DNA from: Pseudomonadaceae bacterium SI-3
GTDB lineage: Bacteria > Pseudomonadota > Gammaproteobacteria > Pseudomonadales > Pseudomonadaceae
Reading direction: 5' to 3'
NCBI GenBank assembly: GCA_004010935.1
Contig: CP026511.1
Span: forward strand, 3,534,001-3,598,000
Length of the DNA: 64,000 bases
The notes below the pieces were generated by a model. The model worked only from the letters and a program-made list of their open reading frames with translations, did no database searches and was not told where the DNA came from. Shown in pieces: positions 47,029-55,720 of this stretch. Made by a program: the position numbers and the translations under genes. Every line of letters begins with the position of its first letter. Positions within the stretch are counted from its first letter, which is position 1.

Positions 47029-47368
47029 GTGCGTTACCTCTGTTGTTTTTTGTTAACGTACACAACCCTGAGAGCAATGTGTATACATAAATAATGTTTG
47101 ACGCCAACATTCTATCGGTCGAAACAACCGAGGCTTGATGACCGTTTGGCGGATTGCGAAGACCCAGCTCGATTGAGCGCTGTGGACCGGCGCTCTTGAC
47201 TTGCGACTTCTATGACGTGCCTTGGCGGAAGGCATAGGCTCGATGTCTTCCAGCGCTCAGGTTCCGCTCGCACCAAGGTTGCCGTCCTGCCTTGAGGCCG
47301 TTCAGAAGCCGATGCTAGGATGCCGCGGCAGGCCACCAGGCTGGGTGGTCATGAATTGAACAGGCCCT
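47029..47368. other. Divergent intergenic region of chemoreceptor and rutR-like gene
   Basis: About 340 bases without a gene. It holds TGTATACA at 47080-47087 and CGTACACAAC at 47057-47066, both partial matches to the TTGTNNACAA operator, 29-60 bases before the chemoreceptor start. I saw no RutR-like box here. Confidence 0.45.
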
Positions 47369-47992
47369 ATGTCCAGTATCCGCGAACGCAACAAAGAACT
47401 GATCCTTCGTGCTGCTAGCGAAGAATTCGCCGAGAAGGGCTTCGCCGCCAGCAAAACCAGCGACATCGCCGACCGCGCCGGGCTGCCCAAACCCAACGTT
47501 TACTACTATTTCAAAAGCAAGGAAAACCTCTATCGTGAGGTACTGGACAGCATCGTCGAGCCCTTGCTGCAGGCGTCTGCCCCGTTCAATCAGCCCGGCG
47601 AACCGGCAGACGTGTTACGCGCCTACATCCGCACCAAGATTCGTATCTCCAGGGAACACGCTTGCGCCTCTAAGGTATTTGCCAGCGAGATCATGCATGG
47701 CGCGCCACATCTACCAGCCGAGCGTGCCGCGCAGCTCAATGCTCAGGCCAGCCATAATGTGGCTCGCATCCGGGGCTGGATTGAAAAGGGACTGATGGCG
47801 ACCGTCGACCCTCATCACCTGATGTTCAGCATCTGGGCGGCGACCCAGACCTACGCCGATTTCGACTGGCAGATTTCCGCAGTTACCGGCAAGCCCGAAC
47901 TCGATGATGCTGACTATGAAGCCGCCGCGGAAACGATCATCCGGATGGTCATCAAGGGTTGCGAGGTAAAGGAAGCGAATTCTGTTGGCTAA
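47369..47992 (+). CDS. TetR-family regulator, RutR-like
   Basis: A 207-residue regulator. The N-terminal HTH is KTSDIADRAGLPKPNVYYYFKSKENLYREVL (about residues 28-58). The C-terminal domain keeps stretches of E. coli RutR: K.RISREHACASKVFASEIMHGAPHL, WIEKGLMATVDPHHLMFSIWAATQTYADFDWQISAVTGK. RutR binds uracil or thymine and controls pyrimidine and purine degradation genes. The RutR-like palindromes before xdhA and the first NCS2 permease are natural targets. No pyrimidine-catabolic genes are in the window, so its ligand could be a purine. Confidence 0.85.
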   Translation: MSSIRERNKELILRAASEEFAEKGFAASKTSDIADRAGLPKPNVYYYFKSKENLYREVLDSIVEPLLQASAPFNQPGEPADVLRAYIRTKIRISREHACASKVFASEIMHGAPHLPAERAAQLNAQASHNVARIRGWIEKGLMATVDPHHLMFSIWAATQTYADFDWQISAVTGKPELDDADYEAAAETIIRMVIKGCEVKEANSVG

Positions 47993-48192
47993 CTCTGAGA
48001 TCAAACCTCGTTGGAGCTTATGGCATAGCCCTGAGGCATCTCTTTCCGGTTCAATCAGGATTCGATCAAGGGCCCGGCAGAACATCCAACAATCTGATAC
48101 GTTTTGCCTCGCGCGCATATACCCGTCTTTGACGCATCACTCGCGACAACCAATACTTGCGCTGGGTACCGGCTCGGAAGAAGGAAGTTCTA

Positions 48193-50253
48193 TTGACCGC
48201 ATTGCGCAACAGTCTGTCTAGGAAGCTGCTCCGCATCGTTCTGCTGTCTGCGCTCGCCGTTGGCCTGGTACTGAGCTGCGCGCAGATCGTCTTCGATGCT
48301 TACAAGACCCGCCAGCTGATCGATGCCGAAGCCCAACGAATCCTGCGCATGACCCGCGACCCGTCCACTCAGGCGATCTATAGTCTGGACCGGGAAATGG
48401 GCGCGCAGGTCATGGAAGGACTGTTCCAGCACGAGTCGATTCGTAAAGCCTCGATTGGCCACCCAGGGGAAGCGCCGCTGGCGGCCAAGTCCCGCCCGCT
48501 TATGCCACGCTCCTCGCGTTGGTTGACCGACCCGATACTAGGCCGCGATCAGGAATTCTCGATCCCCCTGATCGGCCGCCCGCCTTATAACGAGTACTAC
48601 GGCGATCTGCGTATCACACTCGATACCGCCCCATATGGCGAAGCGTTTCTCAGCAGCTCGGCCGTGCTCTTCGTCGTCGGCATCCTGCGTGCGCTGGTAC
48701 TGGGCTTACTGCTGTATCTGATCTATGAATGGCTGCTGACACGACCGCTGACCAAGCTCATCGAGCACATGTCGCGCATCAACCCGGGCCGCCCCGGCGA
48801 GCACTCGCTGCCGATGCCCAAGGGGCATGAGCGCAATGAACTGGGGCTTTGGGTCGAAACGGCCAATGGTCTGCTCGCCTCCATTCAGCACAACATGCAG
48901 TTGCGCCATGCCGCCGAAAGCAACCTGCAACGCATGACCCAATACGACTCGCTCACCAACCTGCCCAACCGCCTGCAGTTGCAACAGCAACTGGACAACA
49001 TCCTGAGCGAAGCCGCCCGACTGCAACGTCGCGTGGCCGTGCTCTGCCTCGGGCTGGACGATTTCAAGGGCATGAACGAACAGTTCAGCTACCAGAACGG
49101 CGATCGCCTGCTGGTGGCGCTGGCCGATCGTCTACGCAGCCAAAGTGGGCGTGTCGGAGCACTCGCCCGGCTGGGCGGCGACCAATTCGTACTGGTGCTG
49201 GTCGGTTTCGAGCAACCCTACGAAGCCGCCGAGCTGGCGCAGAAGGTGCTCGATGATCTGGAGCGGCCCGTCACCCTCGACGATCAGCACATACGGTTGC
49301 GCGCCACAATAGGCATCACGCTGTACCCCGAAGACGGTAGCAGCACTGAAAAGCTGCTGCAGAAAGCTGAGCAGACCATGACACTGGCCAAGAGCCGCTC
49401 ACGCAATCGCTATCAGTTCTACGTAGCCAGCATCGACAGCGAAATGAGGACGCGCCGGGAGTTGCAGAATGACCTGGCCGAGGCGCTTACCCGAGGCGAG
49501 TTTCACCTGGTCTATCAGCCGCAGATCGACTACCGCCTCAAACGCATCACCGGTGTCGAAGCCTTGCTTCGCTGGTCTCACCCAAGCGGCAAGATGGTTC
49601 CGCCCGATATATTCATCCCTCTCGCCGAACAGAACGGCAGCATCATCGCCATAGGCGAGTGGGTGCTCGACCAGGCCTGCCGACAGCTGAGCGAATGGCA
49701 TCAACAAGGTTTCAGTGATCTACGCATGGCCGTCAACCTGTCCACGGTTCAACTGCACCACGCCGGGCTGCCGGCGATGATCAGCAACCTGCTCAGCAGT
49801 CACAGGCTCCCGCCCGAGACGCTTGAGCTCGAGGTGACGGAAACGGGCCTGATGGAAGACATCGCCGCCGCCACCCATAACCTGCACTGCCTGCGCCGCT
49901 CCGGCGCGTTGATCGCCATTGATGATTTCGGCACCGGCTATTCATCGCTGAGCTATCTGAAAAGCCTGCCGCTGGACAAGATCAAAATCGACAAGAGCTT
50001 CGTTCGCGATATGGCAGCTGTTGAAGGCGATACGACCATCGTTCGAGCCATCATCCAGCTGGGCAAGAGCCTGGGCATGCTGGTGATCGCCGAGGGTGTG
50101 GAGACCGCCGAGCAGGAACGCTACCTGATCGACGAAGGCTGCAATGAAGGCCAGGGTTACTACTACAGCAAACCCGTGGCGGCGCCTGAACTCACCGCGT
50201 TGCTCGAGCAATCGCTGCGGTTCGAGCACAGTCTCAACCCCGAGCACCTATAA
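48193..50253 (+). CDS. bifA: c-di-GMP phosphodiesterase, BifA-type (degenerate GGDEF, intact EAL)
   Basis: A 686-residue inner-membrane protein. I choose TTG 48193 (MTALRNSLSRKLLRIV) because AAGGA lies about seven bases upstream; an ATG at 48157 is less likely. Helices near residues 13-33 and 155-180 flank a periplasmic domain, followed by HAMP-like sequence. The GGDEF domain has GGDQF at 328-332, so cyclase activity is unlikely. The EAL domain has EALLRW (456-461), ETGLMED, DDFGTGYSS and KIDKSF, so phosphodiesterase activity is expected. GGDQF-EAL, length and the downstream iron cluster all match P. aeruginosa BifA, which lowers c-di-GMP to favour swarming over biofilm. Confidence 0.9.
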   Translation: MTALRNSLSRKLLRIVLLSALAVGLVLSCAQIVFDAYKTRQLIDAEAQRILRMTRDPSTQAIYSLDREMGAQVMEGLFQHESIRKASIGHPGEAPLAAKSRPLMPRSSRWLTDPILGRDQEFSIPLIGRPPYNEYYGDLRITLDTAPYGEAFLSSSAVLFVVGILRALVLGLLLYLIYEWLLTRPLTKLIEHMSRINPGRPGEHSLPMPKGHERNELGLWVETANGLLASIQHNMQLRHAAESNLQRMTQYDSLTNLPNRLQLQQQLDNILSEAARLQRRVAVLCLGLDDFKGMNEQFSYQNGDRLLVALADRLRSQSGRVGALARLGGDQFVLVLVGFEQPYEAAELAQKVLDDLERPVTLDDQHIRLRATIGITLYPEDGSSTEKLLQKAEQTMTLAKSRSRNRYQFYVASIDSEMRTRRELQNDLAEALTRGEFHLVYQPQIDYRLKRITGVEALLRWSHPSGKMVPPDIFIPLAEQNGSIIAIGEWVLDQACRQLSEWHQQGFSDLRMAVNLSTVQLHHAGLPAMISNLLSSHRLPPETLELEVTETGLMEDIAAATHNLHCLRRSGALIAIDDFGTGYSSLSYLKSLPLDKIKIDKSFVRDMAAVEGDTTIVRAIIQLGKSLGMLVIAEGVETAEQERYLIDEGCNEGQGYYYSKPVAAPELTALLEQSLRFEHSLNPEHL

Positions 50254-50316
50254 ACGCTGCTCGCCGCGCCGTGAACCAAGCGCGGCCCCTCTAATGCCAA
50301 CCCAAGAGCGTCAACG

Positions 50317-51000
50317 ATGAAGCGTTTTGTATTGATCGACACCGCCGAAATTCCGGATGGCGGCGGTGCCCTGTGCCTGTTCGAGTATGGCGACGACTTC
50401 GTTATCAAGATTCAGGGCGGTAACGGTAACCAGCTGATGAACACCCGCACGCACGGCTCGGAAGATGCGCTGGCGGAGATACCCTGCCGCAAGATCGCGC
50501 AGCGGCCGCAACCACGGGTGCTGATTGGCGGCTTGGGCATGGGCTTCACCCTCGCTTCGGCGCTCAGGCATCTCGGCGATGATGCCGAGGTGCAGATCGC
50601 TGAGCTAGTTCCCGGCGTGATCGACTGGAACCGTGGCCCATTGGGCGCGAAGTCCGGCATGCCGATCAACGATCCACGAACCCGCGTACTGCGTAGCGAT
50701 GTCGCCGAGGTTCTGAAGAGCGAGCCGCAGGGCTACGACGCCATCATGCTTGATGTAGACAACGGTCCCGAGGGGCTGACCCGCAAGAGCAACAGCTGGT
50801 TGTATTCCTCAACCGGGCTCGACGCTTGCGCCAGGGCGCTGCGCCCCAAAGGTCTGCTTGCCGTATGGTCGGCCAGTGCAGATCAGGCCTTCTCCCAACG
50901 ACTTGCGAGGTCAGGTTTCCTCGCCGAAGAAGTCCAAGTGTTCGCGCACGGGAATCGCGGCACCCGGCATACCATCTGGATTGCTGAAAAGCGTAAGTGA
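50317..51000 (+). CDS. Spermidine-synthase-like methyltransferase-fold protein
   Basis: A 227-residue protein with a Rossmann-like fold. RVLIGGLGMGFTLASALRHL is the nucleotide-binding glycine loop. VQIAELVPGVIDWNRG carries the acidic ribose ligand, and YDAIMLDVDNGPEG is the substrate loop. It resembles spermine/spermidine synthases but is shorter than SpeE and lacks its N-terminal strand domain, so true polyamine synthesis is unproven. It lies 63 bases after bifA on the same strand. Confidence 0.75.
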   Translation: MKRFVLIDTAEIPDGGGALCLFEYGDDFVIKIQGGNGNQLMNTRTHGSEDALAEIPCRKIAQRPQPRVLIGGLGMGFTLASALRHLGDDAEVQIAELVPGVIDWNRGPLGAKSGMPINDPRTRVLRSDVAEVLKSEPQGYDAIMLDVDNGPEGLTRKSNSWLYSSTGLDACARALRPKGLLAVWSASADQAFSQRLARSGFLAEEVQVFAHGNRGTRHTIWIAEKRK

Positions 51001-51131
51001 AGCGCGGAGCGCTCAGTGGTGATAGCTTATGGCCATCAAGGCAGCTGTCCGCATCCGAAGCGATCCACTACACTCAATCCTGCCAAGACCGGTCCGTCCC
51101 ATTACCGCGCAGTACTCGAGTGGTACGTACG

Positions 51132-52517
51132 ATGAAAACCGAGCCTCCCCCCTCGCTGGAAACTGTTCTGGATTTGATGCTTGATGCGGTCTGCGTGGTC
51201 GACGCCGATGGCTGCTTCGTCTATGTCAGCGCTGCTTGCGAAAGCATTTTTGGCTATACGCAGGAGGAAATGATCGGTCGTCAGATGATGGAATTGGTGG
51301 CGCCCGAAGACCGCGAGCGCACCCTGCTGGCGGCGCAGCAGGTGATGTCAGGCCAACCCAGCCTGCATTTCGAAAACCGCTATATCCGCAGAGACGGACA
51401 ACGGGTAGATATCATGTGGTCGGCCCGCTGGTCAGAAGATGACCAGTTACGTGTCGGTGTGGCGCGCGACATAACCCGACGCAAGCGTTCCGAATCGCTG
51501 CAAGAAGCGGTCTACGCAATATCCGAGGCGGCCCACAATGCCGCCGATCTGCCCTCATTGTTCGAACAGGTCCATCAGATCACCAGCCGGCTTATCCCGA
51601 CGCCGAGCTTTTTCGTCGCCTTGAACGCGCCCGATCAGGGCCGGCCGATATTTCCCTACGTCAGAACCGATGGCGATCCAGCACGACTTCCCCTCGATCC
51701 GGCTGCGGTGCTGTGCGCAGAAGTCACTCGGACCGGGCAGGCGCTGCTGCTGACAGCGAGTACCGAAGGCGTCTGCGACACCCTCAAGGCATTGGCCGCC
51801 ACGGAGAGCTTCTGCTGGTTAGCAGCGCCACTCTCGACCCGTCAGGGCTGCATCGGCGCGCTACTACTCAACGATACGGCACAGAACGCCACCTATTGCG
51901 AGCAAGACACAGACCTGCTGCAGTTCGTCGCCAACCAGGTCGCCACCGCCATCGAACGCAAACAGCTGCAGGCTCGCCTCGAGCGGATGGCGCAATACGA
52001 TGAGCTTACCGGCCTGCCCAGTCGCGCATTCCTGTTCGACCGGCTAAAAACCGCCCTGGCGCGCGCGCGGCGCAATGACGAGCGGTTATCACTGCTGTAT
52101 CTGGATCTCAATGGGTTCAAACAGGTCAACGATGGCTATGGGCACAGCGTGGGCGACCTGCTGCTGCAAGCCTTCGCTCGTCGGCTTACCCAACACACCC
52201 GTGAAACTGACACGGTTGCGAGAATGGGTGGCGACGAATTCGTCGTGTTGCTGGAAGGCAGCCCGACAGCAGCCGATACGGCAGTAGTAGTCACGCACAT
52301 TCTCGCCGCGATGCAAGCGCCGATAGAACTCGCCGGCTTGGCCCTGGCGATTCAACCGAGCATCGGCGTGGCCCACTTTCCAGAACACGGAACTGACGAA
52401 GCATCGCTGCTCAGGCGCGCTGATGAGGCGATGTACCAGGCGAAATCAGCGAGCGCACAGCAGCGCGCAAACAACGGCCCTGTCATCGACATTGCGCCCC
52501 ATCAAGATCATCGCTAA
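51132..52517 (+). CDS. PAS-GAF-GGDEF diguanylate cyclase
   Basis: A 461-residue soluble protein from ATG 51132. A PAS domain at about residues 8-125 has LMLDAVCVVDADGCFVYVSAACESIFGYTQEEMIG. A GAF-like domain at about 135-285 follows. A GGDEF domain has YDELTGLPSRAFLFDRL, DLNGFKQVNDGYGHSVGD and ARMGGDEF. The RETD inhibitory site stands five residues before GGDEF, so the enzyme should make c-di-GMP with product feedback. It forms a natural opposite to the BifA-type phosphodiesterase two genes upstream. Confidence 0.9.
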   Translation: MKTEPPPSLETVLDLMLDAVCVVDADGCFVYVSAACESIFGYTQEEMIGRQMMELVAPEDRERTLLAAQQVMSGQPSLHFENRYIRRDGQRVDIMWSARWSEDDQLRVGVARDITRRKRSESLQEAVYAISEAAHNAADLPSLFEQVHQITSRLIPTPSFFVALNAPDQGRPIFPYVRTDGDPARLPLDPAAVLCAEVTRTGQALLLTASTEGVCDTLKALAATESFCWLAAPLSTRQGCIGALLLNDTAQNATYCEQDTDLLQFVANQVATAIERKQLQARLERMAQYDELTGLPSRAFLFDRLKTALARARRNDERLSLLYLDLNGFKQVNDGYGHSVGDLLLQAFARRLTQHTRETDTVARMGGDEFVVLLEGSPTAADTAVVVTHILAAMQAPIELAGLALAIQPSIGVAHFPEHGTDEASLLRRADEAMYQAKSASAQQRANNGPVIDIAPHQDHR

Positions 52518-52555
52518 GCGATACGTGCATGGCTGTCTGATTCGGCCGTCGTGGC

Positions 52556-53434
52556 TCAACCTACGACCTGGGTTGCCAGCAACGCCGCGCCAAGCAGACA
52601 AAGCATCGCCCCGCCAGCCGCCTGCCAGCGATAGCGCCGAACGAGCACTTCCTCACCATGACTGGACAGCACGAACGGCAAATCCTCAGCGGGGCGCGCC
52701 AGCTGGTGCAGCGCTTGCCGGCCGCTGGCTAGTCGATGGCGTTGTTGCGCTTCCAGGCTGGCGGCGAGGCGCACACGGCTCCACTCCGCCTGATCGAGTT
52801 GGCCGTCGCGGTTATGGTCAAAACGCTGCAATAGCCCGGCGTAGTCTTCTTTCCATTCGCGCACCACTTGGCCCTGGGCAGCCTGCAGGTCGAGGCCCTG
52901 CCGGCCACCGCCAGATGTACGAAACTCGCCAATCGCATACAACGGCTCGTCAGCGTGCAGCCGCTCCTCGGTGTACCGGTACCGGTACTGGCGGTGGCCA
53001 GTGAGCCAGGCCAGCACACCGCTAGACGGCGCACCTCGAGGGTGGCGCTGGTCACCGGTCCAGCAATCACGTCGTGCGGGGAGCACTTCAGCGCCTCGAG
53101 GATCGATCAGACACTCTCCGGTCGCATCAAACAACCGCAACAGCCCTTCGCTGCTGCCCTGTTCCAACACGCTCCAGCTCCCGCGCTTGCTGCCGGTTCG
53201 GTATTCCTCGATACGATAGCGCCACCAGAGGCAGGGCGTGGCCGTCAGCGGCGCCATTAATGGCGGCGTATCGGGAAGGTCGCGCAGCACCCCGGCCAGC
53301 TCGACATAACCTTGCGCCGCCGAGCGAATCCTCGAAGTCGGCGTATCCAATAAGTGGCGCAGTTTCGACCAGCGACTGACCCACAGCCAGCCGCCAACCA
53401 GACACATCGCCACGCCTGCAGCGATTAGCAGCAC
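52556..53434 (-). CDS. GIDE-domain-like membrane protein with an EF-hand
   Basis: A 292-residue protein starting at GTG 53434 with a GGGGG run upstream. N- and C-terminal transmembrane helices (about 1-20 and 272-290) flank a soluble region. APLTATPCLWWRYRIEEYR and LEQGSSEGLLRLFDATGECLIDPRGAEVLP resemble the GIDE/MUL1 module. FDHNRDGQLDQAEW (about residues 205-218) is a complete EF-hand loop with Asp, Asn, Asp, Gly and Glu in calcium-binding positions. It lies 13 bases after the lemA gene and is probably co-transcribed. No RING finger is present, so ubiquitin-ligase function is not implied. Confidence 0.72.
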   Translation of the reverse strand: MLLIAAGVAMCLVGGWLWVSRWSKLRHLLDTPTSRIRSAAQGYVELAGVLRDLPDTPPLMAPLTATPCLWWRYRIEEYRTGSKRGSWSVLEQGSSEGLLRLFDATGECLIDPRGAEVLPARRDCWTGDQRHPRGAPSSGVLAWLTGHRQYRYRYTEERLHADEPLYAIGEFRTSGGGRQGLDLQAAQGQVVREWKEDYAGLLQRFDHNRDGQLDQAEWSRVRLAASLEAQQRHRLASGRQALHQLARPAEDLPFVLSSHGEEVLVRRYRWQAAGGAMLCLLGAALLATQVVG

Positions 53435-53447
53435 CTGAACCCCCAGC

Positions 53448-54020
53448 TCAACTGAACAGCGGCTTCAGGTCGACATCGGCTTTTTCCGCCTCGCTGAACT
53501 GCAGCAAAGGGGCCGCGCGGAATCCGAACGCGCGAGCCAGCAAGACATCGGGAAACTGCTCGATGCGTACGTTGTTCAGATTGACTGATTCGTTGTACAG
53601 CTCGCGGCGATCGGCGATGCCGCTTTCCAGGCCGCTGATGCGCTGCTGCAGATGCCGAAAACTCTCGTTCGCACGCAGCTCTGGATAGCTCTCGGCCAAG
53701 GCGAAGAGGCGTCCGAGTCCGGCGCGCAATCCGGTTTCGGCCTGGCCAAGCGCACCAACGTTGCCTTGCTCGCGCGCATCGGAGACCGCAGTGCGCGCCC
53801 TGATCACCTGCTCCAGGGTGCTGCGTTCGTGCTGCATGTACTGCTTGCAGGTTTCCACCAGCTTGGGCAATTCATCATGACGCTGGCGCAACAGCACGTC
53901 GATGTTCGACCAGGCCTTGCTTACTCCATGCTTGAGGCGCACCAGACCGTTATAGAGAACCACGGCATAAGCCGCGGCGAGAAACAGCAGGACCCATGCA
54001 ACGGCGGCACTCAGGCTCAT
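53448..54020 (-). CDS. LemA family protein
   Basis: A 190-residue protein from ATG 54020, with GGAG upstream. One N-terminal transmembrane helix (AWVLLFLAAAYAVVLYNGLVRL) is followed by a long helical domain. KAWSNIDVLLRQRHDELPKLVETCKQYM and YNESVNLNNVRIEQFPDVLLARAFGF are the LemA signatures. The helical part should lie in the periplasm. Its function is unknown, but LemA proteins recur beside GIDE-like membrane proteins, as here. Confidence 0.92.
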   Translation of the reverse strand: MSLSAAVAWVLLFLAAAYAVVLYNGLVRLKHGVSKAWSNIDVLLRQRHDELPKLVETCKQYMQHERSTLEQVIRARTAVSDAREQGNVGALGQAETGLRAGLGRLFALAESYPELRANESFRHLQQRISGLESGIADRRELYNESVNLNNVRIEQFPDVLLARAFGFRAAPLLQFSEAEKADVDLKPLFS

Positions 54021-54117
54021 CAGGGCGACTCCATAAGATGACCAGACTCGGAGGTGGCATTCTAGCCGCACCGGCTGAAGCGATACGCGACCTGTTACAC
54101 GCATTTTCTTTGCACAA

Positions 54118-54136
54118 AATGCAAATCTTTCGCATT
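54118..54136. promoter_or_regulatory. Fur-like box upstream of the first imelysin gene
   Basis: AATGCAAATCTTTCGCATT has nearly palindromic arms (AATGC and GCATT, AAA and TTC) of Fur-box size. It lies 73-91 bases before the lipoprotein start and resembles the site at 55648-55666. Confidence 0.5.
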
Positions 54137-54208
54137 ATGTTCTGCATCCATTTGTCGCAGCCCTGCTGTCGGCTCACTCAAACCACCCTGCAAGCAAAGG
54201 AACCCGCC

Positions 54209-55549
54209 ATGCTACGCACTCCCGTCTGGGCTACCGCCAGCCTTCTGGCTGTCGCCATTTCACTCGCTGGTTGCGGCGAAGACAAAGCACCGGCCGAACA
54301 GGCCGCTGCCCCGCAAGCCGCCACAACCCAGAGCGAACCGGCACCGGCTGCCCAAGAGACCGTGAACAGCGAAGCCGCGCAGGCCGTGGTCAAGCACTAC
54401 GCCGATATCGCACATGCTGTCTTCAGCGACGCGCACAGTGCCGCTCTGAAACTGCAGGATGCCGTCGACGCACTCCTGGCCAATCCGACCGAAGAAACCC
54501 TGCAAGCGGCCAAAGCCGCCTGGATCGCCGCCCGCGTTCCGTATATGCAGAGCGAAGTGTTCCGCTTCGGCAACCCGGTCGTCGACGACTGGGAAGGTCA
54601 GCTCAACGCCTGGCCGCTGGACGAAGGCATGATCGACTACGTCGAAGGCGACTATCAGCACGCCCTCGGCAACCCTGGCGCCACCGCCAACATCATCGCC
54701 AACAAAGAGCTGCAGATTGGCGAAGACAAGATCGACGTCAGCGAGATCACCGGTGAGAAGCTTGCCAGCCTGAACGAACTGGCCGGATCCGAAGCCAACG
54801 TCGCGACGGGCTACCATGCCATCGAGTTCCTTCTCTGGGGTCAGGACCTGAACGGCACCAACGCTGGCGCTGGCGAACGTCCGGTGAGTGACTTCATCGA
54901 AGGTGAAGGCTGCACTGGCGGCAATTGCGACCGCCGTCGCGCCTACCTGAAGGCCGCCACCGAGCTGCTGGTCAGTGACCTCGAAGAAATGGTCAACGAG
55001 TGGAAGCCGGGCGCAGACAACTACCGCGCCAGCCTCGAAAAAGAGTCGGCCGAAAATGGCCTGCGCAAAATGTTCTTCGGTATGGGTAGCCTGTCGCTGG
55101 GCGAGCTGGCCGGCGAACGCATGAAAGTCGCACTTGAAGCCAACTCGCCAGAAGACGAGCACGACTGCTTCAGCGACAACACGCACAACTCCCACTACTA
55201 CAACGCCAAAGGCATTCGTAACGTCTACCTCGGCGAGTACGAGCGCATCGATGGCAGCAAGCTGACCGGTCCAAGCCTGGCGTCGCTGGTCGAAGGCACT
55301 GCGCCTGAGGTCAACAGCACCCTGAAGACCGACCTGGAAACCACCGAAGCCAAGCTGCGCGTGCTGGTCGAAAGCGCCGAAAACGGCGAGGCCTTCGATC
55401 AGTTGATCGGCCCAGATAACAGCGAAGGCCAGGAAAAGGTCCGCGCTGCGATCGCCGCGCTGGTTCAGCAGACCGGTTCGATCGAGAAGGCAGCTGCCGC
55501 TTTGGGCATCAGCGACCTGAACCCGGACACCGCTGACCACGAGTTCTGA
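54209..55549 (+). CDS. Imelysin-family (M75) lipoprotein, iron-associated
   Basis: A 446-residue protein from ATG 54209, with AAAGGA upstream. The lipobox LAGC gives a lipoprotein with a Pro/Ala/Glu-rich linker. The imelysin fold has PYMQSEVFRFGNPVVDDWEGQLNAWPLDE and the GxHxxE motif in GYHAIEFLLWGQDLNG. Imelysins are periplasmic iron-linked proteins; the Pseudomonas homologue was named insulin-cleaving metalloprotease IcmP, though peptidase activity of the family is doubtful. The di-heme gene, a second imelysin and a DUF1513 gene follow. Fur-like boxes precede both transcription units. Confidence 0.9.
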   Translation: MLRTPVWATASLLAVAISLAGCGEDKAPAEQAAAPQAATTQSEPAPAAQETVNSEAAQAVVKHYADIAHAVFSDAHSAALKLQDAVDALLANPTEETLQAAKAAWIAARVPYMQSEVFRFGNPVVDDWEGQLNAWPLDEGMIDYVEGDYQHALGNPGATANIIANKELQIGEDKIDVSEITGEKLASLNELAGSEANVATGYHAIEFLLWGQDLNGTNAGAGERPVSDFIEGEGCTGGNCDRRRAYLKAATELLVSDLEEMVNEWKPGADNYRASLEKESAENGLRKMFFGMGSLSLGELAGERMKVALEANSPEDEHDCFSDNTHNSHYYNAKGIRNVYLGEYERIDGSKLTGPSLASLVEGTAPEVNSTLKTDLETTEAKLRVLVESAENGEAFDQLIGPDNSEGQEKVRAAIAALVQQTGSIEKAAAALGISDLNPDTADHEF

Positions 55550-55647
55550 TACACCGGCCTAAGGGGTGGCGCAACGCCGCCCCTCTGGCACTGATGCGCC
55601 CTCTGACGCCAGCTTTACTGCTTGGCTGGCCAATCGGCTTTTCGCCA

Positions 55648-55666
55648 AATGCAAATTGCTCTTATT
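55648..55666. promoter_or_regulatory. Fur-like box upstream of the di-heme oxidoreductase
   Basis: AATGCAAATTGCTCTTATT shares AATGCAAAT, the TC step and the final ATT with the box before the first imelysin. It lies 55-73 bases before the di-heme gene. Confidence 0.45.
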
Positions 55667-55720
55667 CAACCACTCGTAGCCTGCTAACATTAGCGCCCTT
55701 TCAGAGGCCTTGGGCTACCG

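Noticed and set aside
52556..53434. Bacterial ubiquitin ligase reading of the GIDE-like protein
   Set aside because: The GIDE-like module is present but there is no RING finger, so ligase activity is not supported.
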